64,000 nucleotides of DNA from Nostoc sp. ATCC 43529 (GTDB lineage: Bacteria > Cyanobacteriota > Cyanobacteriia > Cyanobacteriales > Nostocaceae), in contig LWTK01000046.1 of the NCBI GenBank assembly GCA_003326205.1, forward strand, positions 310,001 through 374,000, written 5' to 3'. Position numbers and translations under genes: made by a program. Shown here piece by piece: positions 15,834 through 23,868 of the stretch (position 1 is the stretch's first letter; the number at the start of each line of letters is the position of its first letter). Below the pieces are notes generated by a model. It saw only the letters and a list, made by a program, of their open reading frames with translations. It ran no database searches and had not been told where the DNA came from.

Positions 15834-15858
15834 ATTAATTTATAATGCCAAATACAAC

Positions 15859-16515
15859 TTAAGCAGCAACAGGTTCTAACAATTTGATGTCAGAGAAAAC
15901 AAATTCTTGAACCGACACTTCCCCATTTATTTCGGTGCGAATTTCGCGGCGATTTAAAATGAAATAATCACCAACTTTTTCATACTCATCGGTAAATTCG
16001 CTTCTACCGCCCTTTTGTTCCCCGGTTTTGGGGTCGTGGTAGACAGAATCATAGGTATGAGACAAGTAACCTTCACCAGTATCGTGGCTGCTGAAGGTGT
16101 CAATTGTCACAAAAGTACCGTGAATCAGACGGTGAACGTGGCACACTTCATTGTTGCGGACTTTGTATTTGTCGCCGTCAGCCTTACCACCAACTAAAAG
16201 TTCAACTGCACCGGTTTCGTCAGTCTTACCATAGCTAAAGGTATTGGCGCTGTGGGTGTCTTCAAAGCTGCGACGGACGCGGTGAATTGCGATTTCCCAT
16301 GCTTGGCCGTGAATTGCTTGCTTTGCTGACTCGTCCTCTACGCCCAAAACTTCGGCTTTGAGATTGGCGCTGATAACTACTTTGCCTGTAAAGACTTTAT
16401 TATCATGCTTAAAAGTAATATTTGCGGTATAACCGGGGAAATTTTTGTCCCAAGTATAGCGGTTCTCATAAGCAGCCCGGAAAAGTTCCTGAGCAGAGAG
16501 TTGTGTAACTGTCAT
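15859..16515 (-). CDS. DUF3386 family protein
   Basis: 218 residues matching the cyanobacterial/plant DUF3386 family end to end: ELFRAAYENRYTWDKNFPGYTA at the N-terminus, IHRVRRSFEDTHSANTFSYG, and a C-terminal beta-rich half ending in FVFSDIKLLEPVAA. The family is conserved in cyanobacteria and chloroplasts and has no established biochemical function. Predicted to be soluble, with no signal peptide. A strong Shine-Dalgarno (AGGAGA) precedes the ATG on the minus strand and a clear terminator follows, so it is an independent, probably well-expressed transcript. It is divergent from the LuxR-type regulator, 73 bp away, so shared regulation is possible. Confidence 0.9.
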   Translation of the reverse strand: MTVTQLSAQELFRAAYENRYTWDKNFPGYTANITFKHDNKVFTGKVVISANLKAEVLGVEDESAKQAIHGQAWEIAIHRVRRSFEDTHSANTFSYGKTDETGAVELLVGGKADGDKYKVRNNEVCHVHRLIHGTFVTIDTFSSHDTGEGYLSHTYDSVYHDPKTGEQKGGRSEFTDEYEKVGDYFILNRREIRTEINGEVSVQEFVFSDIKLLEPVAA

Positions 16516-16588
16516 GTGCTTCTCCTAGTCGCTACTGTAATTAGCGTTTTAGTATTCTTGGTATTAGCATAGAAGTAATTGTTGAGGC

Positions 16589-17287
16589 TTGGATAGTCCC
16601 CAACTGGGTACACTTATGGTTAATTCTCTTCACGCCGTATTTCATGCGATCGCTAACGTCCAAAACGAGCAAGAATTAAGACTAGCTCTCACCGACAAAA
16701 TTAGCGACCATTTTGGCGTGCAAAATTGGGGTATCTACCTCCTAGACGAACAACCAACCGCTGAGATTGATGTTCCGGGCATTCCGGCAGTATGCTTAGA
16801 GAGCAATCCAGTAGGGCGCTACGTAGTTGAGCGTCACGCTCCCGCTCACGAGCAATTACTATTATCTCCAGGAGACTGGAAGCATTTTTGCTCCCGCCAT
16901 GACCACGAACACGTCATGACCGGGCCAATTGTTTGCGATGGTCGGCTTATCGGCACTCTTAACCTAGCGCGTGACAAGGGAAATCCCCCTTTTAATGGCA
17001 ATGATTTAGCTGACTTGAGCGCTTTATGTATTCATTTGTCAGCAAAAATGGCAACCCTACGCGCAAAACCAAAAATATCCAATTCGCTTTTAGCAAGTCC
17101 TCTCACACCCCGTGAATTAGAAATTGCCGAATTGGTAGGACAGGGATTAACAAATGCAGAAATTGGCGAAAGACTTTGGATTACCCAAAATTCTGTCAAG
17201 CAAGCCTTGAAGAGAATGTTTCGTAAATTGAAGGTTTCAGCGCGTGCAGAATTGGTGGCAAAACTGCAAGACATACAAGTTTCATAA
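16589..17287 (+). CDS. GAF-domain LuxR-family transcriptional regulator
   Basis: 232 residues from the TTG at 16589. An ATG at 16616 (223 aa, MVNSLHAVFHAI) is an equally plausible start and neither has a convincing Shine-Dalgarno. Residues about 20-160 form a GAF-like sensor (HFGVQNWGIYLLDEQ; GPIVCDGRLIGTLNLARD). Residues about 170-230 form a LuxR/FixJ HTH (TPRELEIAELVGQGLTNAEIG; ITQNSVKQALKRMFRKL). No REC domain is present, so activity is probably controlled by ligand binding to the GAF domain rather than phosphorylation. It may control itself or the divergent DUF3386 gene (inference from position only). Confidence 0.88.
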   Translation: MDSPQLGTLMVNSLHAVFHAIANVQNEQELRLALTDKISDHFGVQNWGIYLLDEQPTAEIDVPGIPAVCLESNPVGRYVVERHAPAHEQLLLSPGDWKHFCSRHDHEHVMTGPIVCDGRLIGTLNLARDKGNPPFNGNDLADLSALCIHLSAKMATLRAKPKISNSLLASPLTPRELEIAELVGQGLTNAEIGERLWITQNSVKQALKRMFRKLKVSARAELVAKLQDIQVS

Positions 17288-17298
17288 AAGATAATTTT

Positions 17299-17457
17299 AT
17301 GAGTCGCCCGCGCATTTTGCAACCTGGTACAAGCTATACATTTAGCAAGTACTTTGAATTGCCTTATGCGCCAGCCGACATTCTTGCAGAATTTGATTGT
17401 CGATACGAACGCCAACGATTAGATTTACCAAAATATGAAGGGAATTTCAACTCTTAG
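17299..17457 (+). CDS. Small hypothetical protein or 5' gene fragment (52 aa)
   Basis: ATG at 17299 opens a 52-codon frame, 11 bp after the regulator stop, ending TAG at 17455-17457. The product reads MSRPRILQPGTSYTFSKYFELP, YAPADILAEFDCRYERQRLDL and KYEGNFNS. Its composition is protein-like and does not look like random sequence. It resembles the beginning of a longer cyanobacterial protein as I recall the family, so it may be a truncated gene rather than a true small protein. It would be co-transcribed with the LuxR-type gene. No function assigned. Confidence 0.5.
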   Translation: MSRPRILQPGTSYTFSKYFELPYAPADILAEFDCRYERQRLDLPKYEGNFNS

Positions 17458-17846
17458 AGATATTAACTCTTTGATGACGAAAAATATTTGATATTTGATT
17501 ATTTCTCTGTCCCATCAGATTTTTGCCACGCCAGTAGGGTGCGTTATGGACGGCAGTCCTAACGCACTGTAAATCTTTGGCGGTGCCGTACCCTCAGGCG
17601 TAGCACACCCACCCTTAGAAGAGTTGAAACCCATGCTGGCTATACTTGTGTGTACACGGTAGCTAGTAGAAGAGGGAGGCTGGGTGGGTGAGGTCTGTCG
17701 AATTCACGTTAATGGAGTTTGGCTTGATATCTAGATATACCAGACGCGTAAAGTGCGCTCGTTTAATATCAAACTGAGTTAGCTAAACCTGATATTTGGG
17801 CAAACTAGTTGAAATAAATAGCTGATTTCAAGAGACTCGATCAAGC
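17458..17846. other. Intergenic region upstream of the 1983-aa kinase
   Basis: 389 bp with no gene seen. An imperfect palindrome GGGTGCGTTATGGA...TCCTAACGCACT lies at about 17537-17570, a familiar dispersed cyanobacterial motif, followed by a GGCGTAGCACACCCACCC tract at about 17592-17610. The promoter of the large kinase gene must be here but no clear boxes were identified. Confidence 0.5.
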
Positions 17847-20800
17847 ATGAATACAGCAGTTAAACATATATCTCAGCTTCTAAACTATCAAATTACCGAG
17901 CAACTTTATACGAGCTTTAGAACGTTGGTTTACCGTGGAATTCGAGAAGACGATCGACTTCCGGTGATTATCAAACTGCTTCATCAGGAGTATCCCACTT
18001 TCAGCGAACTCCTCCAGTTTCGCAATCAGTATACTATTGCTAAAAATCTCGACCTCCCAAGTATTGTTCGTCCCTACAGCTTAGAACCCTACGGCAACAG
18101 CTATGCTTTGGTTATGGAGGATTTCGGGGGTATTTCTCTGAGGGAATGGATGAAAACAGCAATGGAGAGTAATCCAAATTTCTTGGAAGAATTTTTAGAT
18201 ATTGCGATCGCTTTGAGTGAAATTCTCGACGGACTTTATCGGCATCGGGTAATCCACAAAGACATCAAGCCTGCCAACATTCTCATTAATCCGCAAACTA
18301 AGCAAGTTAAGTTAATAGATTTTAGCATTGCTTCGCTTTTGCCCAAAGAAACCCAAGAAATTCAAAATCCCAATGTCTTAGAAGGTACCCTCGTTTACCT
18401 TTCTCCCGAACAAACTGGACGGATGAATCGCTCAATTGACTACCGCAGCGATTACTACTCCCTGGGAATTACATTTTATGAATTACTGACTGGACAGTTA
18501 CCTTTTGAGTCTAACGATGCGATGGAGTTGGTTCACTGTCACATCGCCAAGCAACCAGATCAATTCAAAATTCAAGTTGCGCTTCTAGCACACCAAAGGT
18601 GCGACTCAAAATTCAAAAATCAAGAATCTGTTCCTCCAGTTTTGTGTGATATTGTGATGAAATTGATGGCGAAGAATGCTGAAGAACGCTATCAGAGTGC
18701 ATTAGGACTGAAATATGATTTAGAAGTTTGTCGGCGTCAGCTGCAAGAAACTGGACAGATTGAGAGATTTGAATTAGGTAAACGGGACATTTGCGATCGC
18801 TTTATCATCCCTGAAAAACTCTACGGACGGCAATCTGAAGTTGCAACTTTACTAAATGCATTTGAGAGAGTCAGTCGGGGAAGCACTGAAATTATGTTAG
18901 TAGCAGGCTTCTCTGGAATTGGCAAAACTGCTGTGGTTAATGAAGTCCACAAGCCAATTGTCCGACAACGCGGTTATTTTATTAAAAGTAAATTTGACCA
19001 ATTCCAACGCAATATCCCTTTCTCTGCGTTTGTGCAAGCCTTTCGAGATTTGATGACACAACTGCTCAGTGAAAGTGACGCTCGACTAGAACAGTGGAAG
19101 TTTAAGGTTCTTAAAGCTTTGGGTGAAAACGGACAAGTGATGATTGAGGTGATTCCAGAACTAGAAAGTCTCATTGGTAAACAGCCTCCTGTGCTAGAAC
19201 TCTCACCAAGTGCAGCACAAAATCGCTTCAATTTGTTGTTCTTGAAGTTTACTCAAGTGTTCGCGGCACCAGAACATCCCTTGGTAATCTTCATTGATGA
19301 TTTGCAATGGGCGGATTCTGCTTCATTAAAGTTAATGCACTTGTTGATGAGTGAAGCTGACATCAGCTATCTACTATTAATTGGTGCCTACCGCGATAAC
19401 GAAGTCAACCCAGTACATCCACTGGTACTGACTTTAGATGAAATTCAGAAGTTAGGCGCTAGAGTCAATACGATTACTTTAGCTCCTCTAGATAACATAT
19501 CTGTGAATCATTTGGTTGCAGACACATTGAGTTGTTCTCTAGAATTAGCAGCCCCGTTAACGGACTTGGTATTGAGCAAAACCAAAGGCAATCCTTTCTT
19601 CTGCACCCAATTTCTCAGAGCTTTGCATCAAGATCGACTAATTACATTTAATTTTGAGGGTGGCTATTGGGAATGCGATATTGCTCAGGTGCGTAGACGC
19701 GTAGCGGCTTGTCGTCAGACATCGCTCTCTCTCACCGATGATGTAGTAGAATTCATGGCAATTCAACTCCAAAAGTTGCCAAAACAAACTCAACAGGTTT
19801 TGAAATTAGCGGCTTGTGTGGGTAACCAATTTGATTTGGCTACATTGGCAATTGTCTATGAAAAATCTCAGATAGAAACAGCTACAGACTTTTGGAAAGC
19901 CGTGCAAGAGGGGTTAATTATTCCCATCAATGAAGTCTACAAGTTTTATCAAGATGAGTCAGAATTCCAAATTCCAAATTCCAAATTTCAACACCATAAT
20001 CCTAACTTATGTTCTTACAAATTTCTTCACGATCGCGTCCAGCAAGCGGCTTATTCACTGATACCTGAATCTCAAAAACAAGCTACTCATTTAAAAATTG
20101 GGCAACTACTCTTAAAAAGTACGCCATCGGAAGCAATTGAAGCCGTTATTTTTGATATTGTCAATCAATTCAATAAGGGAATTGAGATAATTGAAGAACA
20201 ATTTCAAAGATATGAACTGGCTAAACTCAATTTAATTGCTGGTAAGAAGGCGAAAGTTTCTACGGCTCATAAAGTAGCTATGAAATACTTCATAATAGGT
20301 AGAAAATTACTAACTGAAGATAGTTGGCAAACTCACCAAAAACTCACATTCCAATTATATAGAGAATCTGGAGAATGCGAATATTTAATTGGAAATTTTG
20401 AGGAAACAGAAAAACTGTTTGATATTGCTTTAAATCGCAGCCAAGATAAATTTGACCAGGCAGAGATTTATGGCATTCAGATGTACCTGAAAATGACTCA
20501 AGGTGAAAATATAGAAGCTGGTTTTGCTTGTGGACTCAAAGGTTTGAGCATTATGGGGATGAATCTCCCTGTTACTGCACAAGAACAGGAAGCTACTATT
20601 GACGCTGAAGTTAAAGAATTAAAAACAAAACTCTTAGCAATTCGTCCAGCAGATTTGTTTGATTTGCCTGAGATGACAGATCCGGTAAAAAAAGTTTGTA
20701 TGAGCCTTTTAGCTGACCTTTGGGCAGCTGCTTATATGGGAGGAGATCAAAATCTGAGTTGTTTGATTCCTCTATTAATGATTAATCTATCCTTGAGTTA

Positions 20801-23798
20801 TGGTAATGCCGAAAGCTCTGGTTTTGCTTATTGTTTGTATGGAATGAGTCTGGCAAACCAAGGCAATTATCAAACTGCCTATGAGTTTGGTAAGTTAGCA
20901 CTAAAACTCGATCGCCACTTCAATAGTAGCCAATTCATCCCCAAAACAAATAATATTTTTGCCCACACAATTAACCCATATTATCAACATTTAAAAACCA
21001 ACTTGCCCATTTCGGGAAAATCATTTCAAGTAGCTCAAGAAACTGGAAATTTGGTATTTGGTGTTTGGGCTGTTTCGTTTTACATTTGGGCGATGTTAAT
21101 TAAAGGCGATCGCCTATCAGATATCTATACTGAAACTGAGAAATATCTGGGCTATGTAGAACAAGTAAATGATGCAAATATGTTGTATGCATTTACTTTA
21201 CAAAGGCAGTTTATCCTCAACTTACAAGGCATCTCGAAAAATACTGATTTATTGGATAATCAAGATGACCGAGATATTCCCTACATAGAAGTTTGGAGAC
21301 AAAAACAAAACTTTGAGCATGGAATTAATTGGTACTGTTTTCTGAAAATCCAATTATCCTACCTTTATGGTTGCTATACAGATGCAATTCAAGCGGCAGA
21401 AGAAGCCAAGAAAACCCTGCCTTGTAACTCTGGTTTCTTTCCAATTATTCAATATCATTTCTATTATCCACTGACTTTGGCAGCAGTTTATCCCAATGCA
21501 ACATCACATGAGAAAAAGCAGTATTGGGAAATTATGCAAGAACATCAACAAATTCAGAAAAACTGGGCGAATAATTGCCCGAAAAACTTTTTGCATAGAT
21601 ATCTATTGTTATCTGCGGAAATGGCAAGAATTTCTGGCAAATACATGAACGCCATCGAATTATACGATCGCGCCATTGCCAAAGCTAAGAAAAACGAATA
21701 TCTCAACGAAGAAGCACTTGCCAATGAACTCGCAGCCAAGTTTTATTTAGAATGGGGCAAAGAACGCATTGCCCAAGAGTATTTGATTAATGCCTACTAT
21801 TGCTACGCTCGTTGGGATGCTAAAGCGAAAATTGATGACTTAGAACAACGCTATCCCTGGCTCCTAGCTCCGATTTTACAACAAACCCGTTCGCCCCTCA
21901 CGGCCAATGACACCATCGCCCCCAATGATTATGCTACATTGCATCCCAGCCTCAGCAAATCGCTAACTTCTAGTAGCCATGTCTCATTGATGCTAGATAT
22001 GGCAACAGTTCTCAAAGCATCTCAGGCTCTCTCCAGTGAAATTGAACTAGAAAAACTACTTAGTAAACTGCTTTCTGTAGTAATTGAAAATGCAGGGGCA
22101 GATAAGTGTGTGTTGCTACTGCTCAAAGAAGATAAATTAGTTGTTGAGGCGACTGCTGAAGTTGGACAGCAATCAACCGTCCTGCAATCGATCGCAATTG
22201 AGGATAGCACAGATGTGCCTCGTAGCCTAATTTACAGCGTCAAACGCAATCTGCAACCTAGTGTCATTATTGATACAGCAATGTATTCGACGCTCATGGC
22301 CGATCCTTATATCATACGTCAGCAACCAAAAAGCTTGCTGTGTATGCCGATTTTGCACCAAACTAAGCTATTGGGGATTTTGTATTTAGAGAACAATTTG
22401 ACTACAGGGGCGTTTAGTAGCGATCGCGTAGAAATCCTCAATCTATTATGTACTCAAGTTGCAATTTCCCTAGAAAACGCTCGATTGTATCAACAAGCAC
22501 AAGAAACATTAAAAAACCTTGGGCAAACCGAAGAATTTTTGCGGTTAATTGTTGACAATATTCCCCAGCTTGTTTTCTGGAAAGACCGCAATAGCGTTTA
22601 TTTAGGTTGTAACCGCAGCTTTGCAGAGGCTTCGGGTGTAGAGTCGCCAGATCGTGTTATCGGCAAAACTGACTACGACCTTTCTTGGAATCGTGAAGAT
22701 GCTGATTGGTATGTAGAATGCGATCGCCGGATTATGGAGTCTGGAGAAGCTGAACTCAACATTATTGAAACAGTGCGCCAAGCAGACGGAAAAGTAATTT
22801 GGTCAAATACAAATAAAATTCCGCTACGAGATAAAGAAGGAAACATTTTTGGCATTCTTGGCACAAGCGAAGATATCACAGAACGCCAGGAAGCACAACA
22901 ATTATTACAACAACAAAAGCAACAACTAGAACAAGCATTTCAAGAACTCCAAACAATGCAATTACAGTTAGTTCAAAGTGAAAAAATGTCTGCTCTGGGA
23001 AATTTGGTAGCGGGTGTTGCTCATGAAATCAACAATCCTATTGGCTTTATTGCTGGTAACATTGAACCAGCTAAAGATTATGTTAAAGACTTGTTTGGAC
23101 TAATTAACCTTTACCAAGAAAAATTTCCCCGCCCTGGTTCAGAAATTGAAGACGAAATTGATGCGATGGATTTAAATTATTTACGGGAAGATTTGCCAAA
23201 ATTATTGGACTCAATGAAATTAGGTGTTAACCGTATCCGCAGTATCAGTAATAGTCTGCGAACCTTTTCTAGAGCCGATCGCGATTATAAAGTCCCCTTT
23301 GATGTTCACGAAGGCATTGATAGCACTATTTTGATTCTCAGACATCGCTTAAAAGCTAATGAAAATCATCCAGGAATTGAAATAGTCAAAGATTATGGTC
23401 AATTACCTTTAGTAGAGTGTTTTGCTGGGCAACTTAATCAAGTGTTTATGAATTTGTTAGCAAATGCCATTGATGCACTTGAAGAATATAATACAGGGCG
23501 GAGTTTAGAAGAGATTCTCGCTAATCCCAATTGCATTACCATTCAAACACGTGTAGCAGATTCAGGTAATCAGGTTGTAATTAAGATTGCTGACAATGGT
23601 GTGGGGATGTTACCAGAAGTTAAACAAAAAGTCTTCGATCATCTTTTTACTACCAAACCTGTAGGCAAAGGTACAGGTTTGGGATTAGCGATCGCTCGTC
23701 AAATTATAGTAGAAGCACATGGTGGTTCACTCTCCTGCACTTCCGAAATTGGGCGAGGGACAGAGTTTGTCATTAAAATTTCTACTCAACAAAGTTAA
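17847..23798 (+). CDS. HstK-type Ser/Thr kinase - AAA ATPase - GAF - PAS - histidine kinase
   Basis: 1983 residues, cytoplasmic. Order: Ser/Thr kinase domain (about 10-300; HKD 137-139 in HKDIKPAN, then Asp158 in DFS rather than DFG, and GTLVYLSPEQTGRMNR); AAA ATPase (about 325-620; Walker A GFSGIGKT 354-361, Walker B VIFIDDLQWAD); a long alpha-helical, TPR-like region (about 700-1350); GAF (about 1385-1548); PAS/PAC (about 1560-1685); HisKA with His1726 in AHEINNP; and HATPase with NQVFMNLLANAIDAL, DNGVGM and GKGTGLGL. The family links Ser/Thr and His phosphorylation in stress signalling. Three repeat inserts keep the frame open (listed separately). A second membrane kinase follows 70 bp downstream. 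Confidence 0.93.
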   Translation: MNTAVKHISQLLNYQITEQLYTSFRTLVYRGIREDDRLPVIIKLLHQEYPTFSELLQFRNQYTIAKNLDLPSIVRPYSLEPYGNSYALVMEDFGGISLREWMKTAMESNPNFLEEFLDIAIALSEILDGLYRHRVIHKDIKPANILINPQTKQVKLIDFSIASLLPKETQEIQNPNVLEGTLVYLSPEQTGRMNRSIDYRSDYYSLGITFYELLTGQLPFESNDAMELVHCHIAKQPDQFKIQVALLAHQRCDSKFKNQESVPPVLCDIVMKLMAKNAEERYQSALGLKYDLEVCRRQLQETGQIERFELGKRDICDRFIIPEKLYGRQSEVATLLNAFERVSRGSTEIMLVAGFSGIGKTAVVNEVHKPIVRQRGYFIKSKFDQFQRNIPFSAFVQAFRDLMTQLLSESDARLEQWKFKVLKALGENGQVMIEVIPELESLIGKQPPVLELSPSAAQNRFNLLFLKFTQVFAAPEHPLVIFIDDLQWADSASLKLMHLLMSEADISYLLLIGAYRDNEVNPVHPLVLTLDEIQKLGARVNTITLAPLDNISVNHLVADTLSCSLELAAPLTDLVLSKTKGNPFFCTQFLRALHQDRLITFNFEGGYWECDIAQVRRRVAACRQTSLSLTDDVVEFMAIQLQKLPKQTQQVLKLAACVGNQFDLATLAIVYEKSQIETATDFWKAVQEGLIIPINEVYKFYQDESEFQIPNSKFQHHNPNLCSYKFLHDRVQQAAYSLIPESQKQATHLKIGQLLLKSTPSEAIEAVIFDIVNQFNKGIEIIEEQFQRYELAKLNLIAGKKAKVSTAHKVAMKYFIIGRKLLTEDSWQTHQKLTFQLYRESGECEYLIGNFEETEKLFDIALNRSQDKFDQAEIYGIQMYLKMTQGENIEAGFACGLKGLSIMGMNLPVTAQEQEATIDAEVKELKTKLLAIRPADLFDLPEMTDPVKKVCMSLLADLWAAAYMGGDQNLSCLIPLLMINLSLSYGNAESSGFAYCLYGMSLANQGNYQTAYEFGKLALKLDRHFNSSQFIPKTNNIFAHTINPYYQHLKTNLPISGKSFQVAQETGNLVFGVWAVSFYIWAMLIKGDRLSDIYTETEKYLGYVEQVNDANMLYAFTLQRQFILNLQGISKNTDLLDNQDDRDIPYIEVWRQKQNFEHGINWYCFLKIQLSYLYGCYTDAIQAAEEAKKTLPCNSGFFPIIQYHFYYPLTLAAVYPNATSHEKKQYWEIMQEHQQIQKNWANNCPKNFLHRYLLLSAEMARISGKYMNAIELYDRAIAKAKKNEYLNEEALANELAAKFYLEWGKERIAQEYLINAYYCYARWDAKAKIDDLEQRYPWLLAPILQQTRSPLTANDTIAPNDYATLHPSLSKSLTSSSHVSLMLDMATVLKASQALSSEIELEKLLSKLLSVVIENAGADKCVLLLLKEDKLVVEATAEVGQQSTVLQSIAIEDSTDVPRSLIYSVKRNLQPSVIIDTAMYSTLMADPYIIRQQPKSLLCMPILHQTKLLGILYLENNLTTGAFSSDRVEILNLLCTQVAISLENARLYQQAQETLKNLGQTEEFLRLIVDNIPQLVFWKDRNSVYLGCNRSFAEASGVESPDRVIGKTDYDLSWNREDADWYVECDRRIMESGEAELNIIETVRQADGKVIWSNTNKIPLRDKEGNIFGILGTSEDITERQEAQQLLQQQKQQLEQAFQELQTMQLQLVQSEKMSALGNLVAGVAHEINNPIGFIAGNIEPAKDYVKDLFGLINLYQEKFPRPGSEIEDEIDAMDLNYLREDLPKLLDSMKLGVNRIRSISNSLRTFSRADRDYKVPFDVHEGIDSTILILRHRLKANENHPGIEIVKDYGQLPLVECFAGQLNQVFMNLLANAIDALEEYNTGRSLEEILANPNCITIQTRVADSGNQVVIKIADNGVGMLPEVKQKVFDHLFTTKPVGKGTGLGLAIARQIIVEAHGGSLSCTSEIGRGTEFVIKISTQQS
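18565..18616 (+). repeat. In-frame repeat insertion in kinase domain
   Basis: Two direct copies of TCAAAATTCAA (18565-18575 and 18606-18616) flank a 30-bp imperfectly palindromic segment that starts GTTGCGC and ends GTGCGAC. The encoded stretch (QFKIQVALLAHQRCDSKFKN) has no counterpart in the homologous protein encoded at 52610-57925, which is about 15 codons shorter here. It sits in the loop before DIVMKLMAK of the Ser/Thr kinase domain. Confidence 0.7.
19694..19720 (+). repeat. 27-bp small dispersed repeat splitting a HIP1 octamer
   Basis: The 27 bases between GCG (19691-19693) and ATCGC (19721-19725) start TAGACGCGTAGCGG and end GTCAGAC. Removing them restores GCGATCGC and the reading QVRSLSLTDDVV, which then has exactly the same length as the homologous stretch of the 1771-aa paralogue (DISNIEAIDITDNVV). 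Nine codons were added in frame. Confidence 0.8.
19963..19990 (+). repeat. Heptamer STRR inside coding sequence (AATTCCA x3-4)
   Basis: AATTCCA is repeated three times perfectly, followed by AATTTCA, encoding FQIPNSKFQ in the linker of the 1983-aa kinase. The same kind of heptamer array is normally intergenic in this window. The 28-bp block keeps the frame only together with its flanks. Confidence 0.75.
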
Positions 23799-23868
23799 AA
23801 AATCAAAAATCATCTTTGTTTGATATTTTTACTTTGGCATTTTATTTTGAACTTGGAGACAAACAAGG

